DNA from: Endomicrobium sp.
GTDB lineage: Bacteria; Elusimicrobiota; Endomicrobiia; Endomicrobiales; Endomicrobiaceae
Assembly: GCA_031260765.1 (NCBI GenBank)
Contig: JAISKX010000178.1
Span: 1 to 5,359 of the forward strand
Reading direction: 5' to 3'
DNA length: 5,359 nucleotides
Part shown: one piece after another, positions 1 to 5,359 of the stretch
How positions within the stretch are numbered: position 1 is the stretch's first letter
Layout: each line of letters starts with the position of its first letter
Translations under genes and position numbers: made by a program
The notes under the pieces: model-generated
What the model saw: the letters and a program-made list of their open reading frames with translations, nothing else
The model's database searches: none
Told to the model about the DNA's origin: nothing

Positions 1-1
1 C

Positions 2-646
2 AAAAGATATAATCAAGAAGGCGCGGACGAAATTGTTTTTCTTGACATCACAGCTACGCATGAGGCGCGAAATACGACGATTGACATAGTTAGAAAAACA
101 GCTGAGCAAGTCTTTATCCCTTTAACAGTCGGCGGCGGAATTAGGACTATAGCCGATATTAGAAATCTTTTAAATGCAGGCGCGGATAAAGTTTCTTTAA
201 ATTCCATAGCTGTAAAAGAGCCCAACATTATAAAAGAAGCTTCTGACATTTTCGGCAGACAATGTATAGTTGTAGCTATAGACGCTAAAAAAATGGGCGA
301 AAATAAATGGAATGTTTTTGTCCACGGCGGACGGATAGATACGGGTATAGACGCTGTGGGATGGGCTAAAGAAGCGGTTAAGTTGGGAGCGGGGGAAATT
401 CTTCTCACGAGTATGGACAGGGATGGAACAAAAGACGGATATGATATTGAGTTATTGAAAATTATAAGTTCAAGCGTAGCGGTTCCTCTCATAGCGTCGG
501 GCGGCGCGGGAGAGTTTGAACATTTTGCCGAAGCTTGCCGAAATGGAGCAAGTGCGGTTTTAGCCGCTTCTCTTTTTCATTACAGCCTTATGAGCATTGC
601 CGATTTAAAAAAATATTTAACGGAGCAAAATATAAAAACGAGGTAA
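2..646 (+). CDS. hisF: Imidazole glycerol phosphate synthase cyclase subunit HisF (5'-truncated by window edge)
   Basis: HisF takes ammonia from its glutaminase partner HisH and converts PRFAR to imidazole glycerol phosphate plus AICAR, in cytosolic histidine synthesis. The frame is open from base 2 to a TAA at 644-646 (214 codons). Against Thermotoga HisF, which I know well, the window starts near residue 37, so the first strand and its catalytic Asp11 lie outside. Visible landmarks, numbered from the first window codon, are: VGGGIR (43-48, first phosphate loop); the second catalytic Asp in AIDAK (D94, equivalent to Asp130); [15 protein letters not shown] (129-143); and ASGGAG, the second phosphate loop. 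The residues equivalent to the ammonia-gate E46, K99 and E167 are all kept (E10, K63, E132), as is the Asp next to the Lys (D62) that contacts HisH. This suggests an active synthase with a separate HisH partner. The Met at base 293 is internal and is not the start. hisI follows after 5 bases. Confidence 0.97.
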   Translation, partial: KRYNQEGADEIVFLDITATHEARNTTIDIVRKTAEQVFIPLTVGGGIRTIADIRNLLNAGADKVSLNSIAVKEPNIIKEASDIFGRQCIVVAIDAKKMGENKWNVFVHGGRIDTGIDAVGWAKEAVKLGAGEILLTSMDRDGTKDGYDIELLKIISSSVAVPLIASGGAGEFEHFAEACRNGASAVLAASLFHYSLMSIADLKKYLTEQNIKTR

Positions 647-651
647 AAATT

Positions 652-1047
652 ATGTATGAGACAATTTTAAAAACAATGAAGTTTGACGAAAAGGGGCTGA
701 TTCCCGCCGTTGTGCAGGATTACAAAGACAATGCCGTCTTGATGGTAGCTTATATGAACAAAGAGTCTGTCAAAAGAACTTTGAAGACGAAGAAAGCCAC
801 TTTTTGGAGCCGTTCAAGACAGAGTTTTTGGGTTAAAGGCGAAAGTTCCGGAAATATTCAGAAAGTAAAAGAATTCTATTATGATTGCGACGCCGATTGC
901 ATTCTTATAAAAGTAAATCAAATCGGCGTAAGCGCATGCCATACAGGGCATAGAAGCTGCTTTTTTACAAAAGTGAGCTTTACAGGCAATACAAAAACAA
1001 TAGGCAAACCTTTGTTTGACCCTAAAAAAGTCTATGCAGCAAAATAG
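652..1047 (+). CDS. hisI: Phosphoribosyl-AMP cyclohydrolase HisI (monofunctional)
   Basis: HisI opens the adenine ring of phosphoribosyl-AMP to give ProFAR, the third step of histidine synthesis, as a Zn/Mg-dependent cytosolic enzyme. The protein is 131 aa, the normal size for a stand-alone cyclohydrolase; no HisE pyrophosphohydrolase domain is fused. Family landmarks are VVQDYKDNAVLMVAYMN (20-36), the FWSRSRQSFWVKGESSGN stretch (51-68), the metal motif DCDAD (78-82), and CHTGHRSCF (96-104). C79, C96 and C103 fit the three zinc cysteines, and D78, D80 and D82 fit the Mg-binding aspartates; this assignment is from family knowledge. I chose ATG 652 because it starts the conserved N-terminus and has GAGG at 640-643, 8 bases upstream. 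The frame stays open upstream to an ATG at 535, but that stretch only shadows the end of hisF. It lies 5 bases after hisF, so translational coupling is likely. Confidence 0.97.
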   Translation: MYETILKTMKFDEKGLIPAVVQDYKDNAVLMVAYMNKESVKRTLKTKKATFWSRSRQSFWVKGESSGNIQKVKEFYYDCDADCILIKVNQIGVSACHTGHRSCFFTKVSFTGNTKTIGKPLFDPKKVYAAK

Positions 1048-1072
1048 AAAACAAGAAAGAGGATAGAGATTT

Positions 1073-1717
1073 ATGGCTAAAATTAAGATTTGCGCAATAG
1101 GAAATTTCAATGATGCTTTAGACGCTACCAATCTGGGAGCGGATTTTTTGGGTTTTTGCTTAATAAATAATTCTCCTAAAAAAATATCGGAGAATATGCT
1201 TAAAGATATAGTTGAAAAGCTGCCTCCTTTTGTCGCGCCTGTCGCAGTTTTTGCAGATGAAGATAAAAAAGTTATCGCAAGAATTGTTAAAAAATGTCAT
1301 CTTAAAAATATTCAATTTAACGGCGCGGAAACTCCCGCTTTTTGCCAAGAAATCCGTTCTGAATTAGGCGTCAAAGTTTTTAAATTTTTTAATCTCAAAC
1401 AAGAAGGTATTTCTTGCGACGAGATTTTAATTAAATTGCAAGAATATGCGTCTAATATAGATTATTTCCTTTTTGATATTTCTTATTTGGACGGCGAAAC
1501 CATTAAATATGATTTTGAAATTCTCGCAAAAACCGCAAATATAGGGCTGCCTTTTTTTATATCGGGCAATGTTGCAATAGAGGATTTTCCTGAGATTCTT
1601 GAGAAAGCTTCTCCTTTCGGCATTGATACGGATACGGCTGTTGAGAGGCTTCCAAAAAGAAAAGATTATGACAAAGTGAATAGAGCTATTAAGGCGGCTC
1701 GCGGATTACGCATATAG
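1073..1717 (+). CDS. trpF: Phosphoribosylanthranilate isomerase homologue (TrpF-like, divergent)
   Basis: TrpF performs the Amadori rearrangement of phosphoribosylanthranilate to CdRP in tryptophan synthesis, using one (beta-alpha)8 barrel. The length (214 aa) matches the family. The N-terminal KIC motif carries C7, equivalent to the general base Cys7, and D135 in FLFDIS aligns with the general acid Asp126 of Thermotoga TrpF. Other family-like parts are GADFLGF (23-29), LPPFVAPVAVFADE (50-63), and the C-terminal KRKDYDKVNRAIKAARG. Several usual signatures are altered: KICGIT is KICAIG, the substrate Arg of the SPR/SKR motif is Lys (K36), QLHG is QFNG (81-84), the first phosphate loop SGG is SGN (164-166), and the second, VSSGVE, is IDTDTAVE (184-191). 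So the fold and probable lineage are clear, while the exact substrate is less certain. ATG 1073 is preceded by AAAGAGGA at 1056-1063. No other trp gene is visible; it sits 25 bases after hisI. Alternatives are a fast-evolving genuine TrpF or a repurposed paralogue. Confidence 0.8.
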   Translation: MAKIKICAIGNFNDALDATNLGADFLGFCLINNSPKKISENMLKDIVEKLPPFVAPVAVFADEDKKVIARIVKKCHLKNIQFNGAETPAFCQEIRSELGVKVFKFFNLKQEGISCDEILIKLQEYASNIDYFLFDISYLDGETIKYDFEILAKTANIGLPFFISGNVAIEDFPEILEKASPFGIDTDTAVERLPKRKDYDKVNRAIKAARGLRI

Positions 1718-1737
1718 AAAAGAGAAAAGAATAGGAG

Positions 1738-1744
1738 AAAAGGA
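1738..1744 (+). promoter_or_regulatory. Ribosome binding site deciding the kdsD start
   Basis: AAAAGGA lies 10 bases before ATG 1755 and supports that codon as the kdsD start. An in-frame TTG at 1749 would add only two residues and would sit just 4 bases from this site. A second, stronger AGGAG at 1733-1737 lies 11 bases before the TTG. That AGGAG is better placed, at 6 bases, for an out-of-frame ATG at 1744, which opens a two-codon ORF ending at 1752. Confidence 0.55.
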
Positions 1745-1754
1745 TGTTTTGATT

Positions 1755-2711
1755 ATGAATAAAATCGCAAGGGAAATTTTAAGTATAGAGGCAAGCGCCG
1801 TCCAAAATCAAATTCAACATATTGATAAAGATTTTGATAAAGCTGTTTCTTTGCTTAAAAATTGCAAAGGGCGCATTGCTGTGATGGGGCTTGGAAAATC
1901 AGGCTTAATCGGCAGAAAAATATCGGCTACTATGTCTTCAATAGGCATACCGTCAATGTTTTTACATCCGTCGGAAAGTCTGCACGGCGATTTAGGAATG
2001 CTTATGAAAGGCGATATTGTTATTATGCTTTCATATTCGGGCGAAACGGAAGAAATCAAAAAAGTCCTTCCAATTTTGCATAGGATGAAAATCCCCGTAA
2101 TTGTAATGACGGGGCGCGTTCAATCCTCAGTGTGGAACAATGTTGAATGTATTATAAATTGCAGCGTCAAAAAAGAAGCATGCCCTTATAATCTTGCCCC
2201 GACTGCTTCTACGACGGCTATGCTTGCTATGGGAGACGCTTTGGCTCTTGTCGTCTCAAAAATGAAAGGGTTTAAAAAAGAAAATCTTGCCGTCTTGCAC
2301 CCTTTGGGCGCTATAGGAAAAACTCTCACAATGCATGTAGCCGATATTATGAGAAAAGGCAAAAACAATCCCGTAGTAAAAGAGAGCGCCTCTGTTAAAG
2401 AAGTTCTTTTTATTATGACTGATACTAAAGTCGGCGCGGCAAGCATAATCAATAAAAGCGGCAAATTGATAGGCTTTTTTACCGACGGCGATTTGAGACG
2501 GCGTTTGCAAGACAATGATTTGATATTAAGTAAAAACATAAAAGAAGTTATGACAAAATCTCCAAAAACGATTCATCCCGATATTATGGCTGTAGAAGGC
2601 GCTTCTATTCTTAATAAATATAAAATAGACAATATCCCAGTAGTGGACAAAAACAATAGACCTGTAGGTATTTTAGAGCAAGGCGACTTGCTCGCTGAAG
2701 GAATCTCTTAG
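1755..2711 (+). CDS. kdsD: D-arabinose-5-phosphate isomerase, KdsD/KpsF/GutQ family (SIS + CBS pair)
   Basis: This enzyme interconverts ribulose-5-phosphate and arabinose-5-phosphate, the entry to KDO synthesis for lipopolysaccharide (or KDO-containing capsule). The protein is 318 aa, slightly shorter at the N-terminus than the 328-aa E. coli KdsD. The SIS domain spans about 35-170, with GLGKSGLIGRK (45-55), HGDLG (77-81), SYSGETEEI (93-101), KKEACPYNLAPTASTTA (139-155) and MGDALA. Two CBS domains follow, at about 196-253 (with FTDGDLRRR) and 263-318 (with a second VGILEQGDLL). The four catalytic positions of E. coli KdsD (K59, E111, E152, H193) are all kept as K48, E100, E141 and H182. The usual HPGG after the His is HPLG here. 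CBS domains in this family are thought to be regulatory. The start is ATG 1755; TTG 1749 is possible. No capsule genes are in view, so a housekeeping LPS role is more likely than the kpsF or gutQ roles. Confidence 0.93.
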   Translation: MNKIAREILSIEASAVQNQIQHIDKDFDKAVSLLKNCKGRIAVMGLGKSGLIGRKISATMSSIGIPSMFLHPSESLHGDLGMLMKGDIVIMLSYSGETEEIKKVLPILHRMKIPVIVMTGRVQSSVWNNVECIINCSVKKEACPYNLAPTASTTAMLAMGDALALVVSKMKGFKKENLAVLHPLGAIGKTLTMHVADIMRKGKNNPVVKESASVKEVLFIMTDTKVGAASIINKSGKLIGFFTDGDLRRRLQDNDLILSKNIKEVMTKSPKTIHPDIMAVEGASILNKYKIDNIPVVDKNNRPVGILEQGDLLAEGIS

Positions 2712-2734
2712 TAATTGTTAAATTTGGAGGGAAA

Positions 2735-3553
2735 ATGCCCAAGAAAACAAATAAATCAAAGGAACTCAATGAGCAAGGGAAAAAAGCATTGCCTGCCGGC
2801 TTGTGGGTAAAATGTGAGAAATGCGAACATATACTTTTAAAAAAGGAATATGATGAAAATCTATGCGTATGTCCTAAATGCGGACATTATGAAAGATTAA
2901 AACCATATCAAAGAATAGAATTTCTTGTAGATAAAAAGTCTTTTAAAGAATTTGATACAAAAATAAAATCAGTTAATTTTATTGATTTTCCGCTTTATGA
3001 TGAAAAACTTTCACTCAGCGTTCACGATTCCGTCATTACGGGAGAAGCTAAAATCGGCGGATATCAAGCGATAATAGCGGCTATGGATTTTAGTTTTATG
3101 GGCGGGAGCATGGGTTCTGTCGTAGGCGAAAAAGTAACAAGAGCTGCGGAAGCCGCGCTTAAAAATGATTGTTCTTTAATTATAGTTTGCGCTTCAGGCG
3201 GGGCGAGAATGCAGGAGGGGATAGTTTCCCTTATGCAAATGGCTAAAACCAGCGCGGCTTTGGCAAGGCTTGCCGATAACGGCAACGGTTATATATCCAT
3301 ACTTACAGACCCGACGACGGGCGGAGTGGCTGCAAGTTTTGCTATGCTTGGAGATGTAAATATATCTGAGACAGGCGCTTTGGTGGGTTTTGCGGGACCG
3401 AGAGTAATTGAGCAGACTATAAGACAGCAGCTTCCAGACAATTTTCAACGCTCTCAATTTCTTGAAAAGCACGGCGCGGTTGATATTATAGTAGAAAGAA
3501 AAAATCTCAAAAGCACAGTAATAAAATTCTTGAAATTTTTTAACAAACAATGA
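2735..3553 (+). CDS. accD: Acetyl-CoA carboxylase carboxyltransferase subunit beta (AccD)
   Basis: AccD pairs with AccA (alpha) to transfer CO2 from carboxybiotin to acetyl-CoA, making malonyl-CoA for fatty acid synthesis in the cytosol. The protein is 272 aa, slightly shorter than E. coli AccD (about 304 aa). A basic N-terminal tail precedes the zinc ribbon, with C27, C30, C46 and C49 in two CxxC pairs (WVKCEKC and VCPKCGHYERL). The crotonase-fold carboxyltransferase domain follows, with GGSMGSVVGEK (123-133), the oxyanion-type ASGGARMQEG, TDPTTGGVAASFAMLGD and FAGPRVIEQT, all typical of AccD. ATG 2735 has a strong GGAGGG (2726-2731) just upstream. accA is not in the window and must be elsewhere. 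The stop codon overlaps the folC start (ATGA), so the two are probably translationally coupled. accD-folC adjacency also occurs in E. coli, which supports both calls. Confidence 0.98.
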   Translation: MPKKTNKSKELNEQGKKALPAGLWVKCEKCEHILLKKEYDENLCVCPKCGHYERLKPYQRIEFLVDKKSFKEFDTKIKSVNFIDFPLYDEKLSLSVHDSVITGEAKIGGYQAIIAAMDFSFMGGSMGSVVGEKVTRAAEAALKNDCSLIIVCASGGARMQEGIVSLMQMAKTSAALARLADNGNGYISILTDPTTGGVAASFAMLGDVNISETGALVGFAGPRVIEQTIRQQLPDNFQRSQFLEKHGAVDIIVERKNLKSTVIKFLKFFNKQ

Positions 3554-4827
3554 ACTATACAGGCAGTTTGACAGAATATGAAAATATGAAACTCGGTCTT
3601 TCAAGAATAAGAAATTTCTTAAAAGCCGTAGGAAATCCTCAAAACCGTTTGCGATACATTCATATAGCGGGGACAAACGGCAAAGGCTCTACAGCGCATT
3701 ATCTTGCAAATATACTTATTGAAAACGGATATAAAACCGCTCTTTACACTTCCCCGCATTTAATTGATATTGCGGAGAGAATTAAAATCAATGGAAAAGA
3801 TATAAAGAATAAGATTTTTGATTCATTGTTTAAAAAATATCTCGCTCTTGCTAAAAAATATAAACTCTCGTTTTTTGAATATATCACAGCTATCGCGCTT
3901 ATTTATTTTGCAGAGCAAAAAGTTGAAATCGCCGTTTTAGAAACTGGACTCGGCGGCAGATTTGACGCTACAAATATAATAGAAAACCCTTTGATTTGCA
4001 TAATAACTTCAATTTCTCTTGACCACAAGGATATTCTCGGTAAAACAATCAAGAAAATCGCTTTTGAGAAGGCGGGGATAATAAAGAAAGGCACAAAGAC
4101 TATAGTTTCTAATCTATCGCAAGACGCTTTGTCTCAAATTTATAAAAAAACGAAACCTTATATTTTCTCAAAAAATTTTAAAGCGTCTGATTGTCTTAGA
4201 ACCGTCAAATTTCAAAAGTTCAATTATCAAGCCCCTGACGGAAGTTTCATAAAAAATATAAAACTTCGGATGTTAGGTTCTCATCAAATACAAAATGCCT
4301 GCCTTGCCATTTGCGCGTCTTATCTCTTAAAAGAAAAAGGATTTATTATAAACGGCGGTAAAGTCAAAAAAGCTTTGCTCAATACAAATATAGCGGCAAG
4401 ATTTGATACAAGAATTTTGAAAATTAAAAATAAAACGATTGAATTTATTATAGACGGAGCGCATAATGAGGAGGCTGTAGAAGCTTTTGTTAAACAATGG
4501 AAAGAGCGCGGCTGCAATTCTAAAAACGCTCTTTTTATTTTTGCGATGATGAAAGATAAAGATTATAAAAAGTGCATCTCTTTGCTTGCTCCGATTATGT
4601 CTTCAGTAGTTTTGCCGAAATTAAAAAGCAAAAGGGCATGTTCTGCGCAAGTTCTAAAAAAAGAATTAGTAAAATTTTTGCCGCCTTCGCATATTTTTAC
4701 AGCTCCATCGGTAAAGGCGGCTTTAAAAAATATTGATAAGGCGGATATAGCCGCGGCGGTAGGCTCGTTCTATTTAGCAGGCGAAGTTTATAATCTATTA
4801 AAGGAGTTTAAATGCAATACTATTTAG
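3550..4827 (+). CDS. folC: Folylpolyglutamate synthase / dihydrofolate synthase (FolC)
   Basis: FolC is a Mur-ligase-type ATP-dependent amide ligase that adds glutamate to dihydropteroate and/or polyglutamylates folates. The protein is 425 aa, normal for the family. It starts with the family-like N-terminus (KLGLSRIRNFLKAVGNPQ, 14-31). Further motifs are the P-loop AGTNGKGST (40-48), TSPHL (67-71), ETGLGGRFDATN (131-142), SLDHKDILG (156-164), FEKAGIIKKGT (172-182), LGSHQIQNA (242-250), ARFD (283-286), the C-terminal domain motif DGAHN (302-306), and VGSFYLAGEV (404-413). K174 of FEKAGI is probably the carbamylated lysine of this superfamily (family inference). Whether it has both DHFS and FPGS activities cannot be told from motifs; with a single bacterial folC, both are usual. 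ATG 3550 overlaps the accD stop by 4 bases and the 3' end overlaps the ROK gene by 16, so coupled translation is likely. FPGS is favoured over MurC-F by the TNGKGST loop and GGRFDATN. Confidence 0.97.
   Translation: MNYTGSLTEYENMKLGLSRIRNFLKAVGNPQNRLRYIHIAGTNGKGSTAHYLANILIENGYKTALYTSPHLIDIAERIKINGKDIKNKIFDSLFKKYLALAKKYKLSFFEYITAIALIYFAEQKVEIAVLETGLGGRFDATNIIENPLICIITSISLDHKDILGKTIKKIAFEKAGIIKKGTKTIVSNLSQDALSQIYKKTKPYIFSKNFKASDCLRTVKFQKFNYQAPDGSFIKNIKLRMLGSHQIQNACLAICASYLLKEKGFIINGGKVKKALLNTNIAARFDTRILKIKNKTIEFIIDGAHNEEAVEAFVKQWKERGCNSKNALFIFAMMKDKDYKKCISLLAPIMSSVVLPKLKSKRACSAQVLKKELVKFLPPSHIFTAPSVKAALKNIDKADIAAAVGSFYLAGEVYNLLKEFKCNTI
4801..4806 (+). promoter_or_regulatory. Ribosome binding site of the ROK kinase gene, inside folC
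   Basis: AAGGAG lies 5 bases before ATG 4812, within the last codons of folC. It decides the start of the kinase gene and shows that the two genes overlap by 16 bases. This is compatible with translational coupling. Confidence 0.65.
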
Positions 4828-5359
4828 GCATAGATATGGGCGGGCTTGGTATAAAAATAGCCGTTGTGAATATTAAAGGGGAAATTATTGACTCTATTTC
4901 TTTTCCTACCGATATAAGCGCAAAGCCCGAACACATCATCAAAAGAATGGTTAAAGAATCTCAAAACTTAAAAGATTATAAAAAAGTTCGGCATATAGGT
5001 TTGGGGACTGCCGGCGATATTGACTGCCAAAAAGGCATTTTGCGCTATGCTTATAATCTGCCTAAATGGAAAAACATTCCTATAAAAACTCTCTTGCAAA
5101 AATATTCAAAGAAAAAAGTTTTTATAGACAATGATGCAAATACTGCATCGCTTGGAGCATTTTATCTTGATACAAAAGCGAAAGCGCAAAATCTCCTATG
5201 CGTCACGCTTGGAACGGGCATAGGCGGCGGATTGATTTTGGACAAGAAATTATACAGAGGTTCAAGTTTTAGCGCGGGAGAAATCGGGCATACGACTATA
5301 AAATACGACGGCATTGCCTGCAATTGCGGAAATATAGGTTGCGCTGAGACTTATCTTGG
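4812..5359 (+). CDS. ROK-family sugar kinase (glucokinase-like), 3'-truncated by window edge
   Basis: ROK proteins are ATP-dependent kinases of glucose, N-acetyl-hexosamines or related sugars, or DNA-binding repressors. This one starts directly with the ATP-binding strand and has no N-terminal helix-turn-helix, so it is a kinase and not a NagC/XylR-type repressor. The window holds 182 codons of an expected 300 or so. Visible motifs are the first phosphate motif GIDMGGLGIK (6-15), GLGTAGDID (63-71), the active-site IDNDANTASLGA (105-116, with D107 as probable catalytic base), the second phosphate motif LGTGIGGGLI (133-142), and the ROK signature with zinc ligands H160 (GEIGH), C170, C172 and C177 (CNCGNIGC). 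It is odd that the usual GGT of the first motif is GGL. The sugar cannot be assigned from the sequence: glucose is the default guess, and GlcNAc or ManNAc kinases look alike. It overlaps the end of folC by 16 bases. Confidence 0.9.
   Translation, partial: MQYYLGIDMGGLGIKIAVVNIKGEIIDSISFPTDISAKPEHIIKRMVKESQNLKDYKKVRHIGLGTAGDIDCQKGILRYAYNLPKWKNIPIKTLLQKYSKKKVFIDNDANTASLGAFYLDTKAKAQNLLCVTLGTGIGGGLILDKKLYRGSSFSAGEIGHTTIKYDGIACNCGNIGCAETYL

Noticed and set aside
13..492. 159-codon open frame on the minus strand inside hisF
   Set aside because: It lies wholly opposite strongly conserved HisF sequence, its translation resembles no family I know, and it is rich in Ser/Ile/Pro as expected of an antisense shadow.
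293..646. Short hisF starting at the internal ATG 293
   Set aside because: The same frame encodes conserved HisF sequence, including VGGGIR and the catalytic Asp, back to base 2. The gene is cut by the window edge and is not short.
535..651. N-terminal extension of hisI from ATG 535
   Set aside because: The extension overlaps the conserved hisF end, has no HisI-like sequence, and ATG 652 has a well-placed GAGG.
1048..1072. Possible terminator or regulatory hairpin in the hisI-trpF gap and the other short gaps
   Set aside because: The gaps are AG-rich ribosome-binding leaders, and I see no inverted repeat followed by a T-run.
814..1131. Minus-strand frame rich in hydrophobic and Cys residues, resembling a small membrane protein
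   Set aside because: It mirrors hisI and the trpF start in AT-rich DNA. The apparent hydrophobicity follows from the complement of Lys/Asn-rich codons, and no better evidence supports it.
1862..2083. 73-codon + strand frame inside kdsD
   Set aside because: It lies in another frame of the SIS domain, whose kdsD frame is conserved through this stretch.
3194..3676. 160-codon open frame on the minus strand across the accD/folC junction
   Set aside because: Both + strand genes there are unambiguous. The antisense translation has no recognisable motif and runs across the ATGA overlap.
1..5359. CRISPR array, insertion sequence, tRNA, defence or phage module
   Set aside because: There are no spaced direct repeats, transposase motifs, tRNA-like folds or defence domains, and almost every base lies in a recognisable housekeeping gene.

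Overview
The window is a gap-free run of seven genes, all on the + strand: hisF (5' end cut by the window) - hisI - trpF-like - kdsD/kpsF - accD - folC - ROK-family sugar kinase (3' end cut). Intergenic gaps are 5, 25, 37 and 23 bases. They are followed by a 4-base ATGA overlap (accD/folC) and a 16-base overlap (folC/ROK). I see no terminator-like hairpin, tRNA, rRNA, repeat array or mobile element, and no non-coding stretch longer than about 40 bases. The whole window therefore reads as part of one long co-directional, probably polycistronic, housekeeping biosynthetic cluster.

Region by region: bases 1-1047 hold late/central histidine biosynthesis, with the cyclase subunit HisF and the phosphoribosyl-AMP cyclohydrolase HisI. 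Bases 1073-1717 encode a phosphoribosylanthranilate isomerase (TrpF) homologue. It keeps the catalytic Cys and Asp but has changed phosphate-loop motifs. Bases 1755-2711 encode arabinose-5-phosphate isomerase (SIS domain plus two CBS domains), the first committed step to KDO of lipopolysaccharide. Bases 2735-3553 encode AccD, the zinc-finger carboxyltransferase beta subunit of acetyl-CoA carboxylase. Bases 3550-4827 encode FolC (folylpolyglutamate/dihydrofolate synthase). From 4812 to the window end is the N-terminal 60% or so of a ROK sugar kinase. accD-folC adjacency is also known from E. coli and other bacteria. The genes share no single pathway; they are grouped anabolic functions (amino acids, envelope sugar, fatty acids, folate, sugar phosphorylation).

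Organism: AT-rich (by eye about one third G+C), with AAA/ATA/TTT-rich codon use. A KDO-pathway enzyme implies a Gram-negative, LPS-making bacterium. Low GC, the mixed operon and protein style would be compatible with Elusimicrobiota/Endomicrobia or another low-GC Gram-negative lineage, but this is a guess from general impression and not demonstrated.

I find no convincing undescribed system here. The best leads are the divergent TrpF homologue embedded between his and KDO genes, a two-codon mini-ORF just ahead of kdsD, and a recurrent in-frame GGCGCGG heptamer that stands out in this AT-rich DNA.
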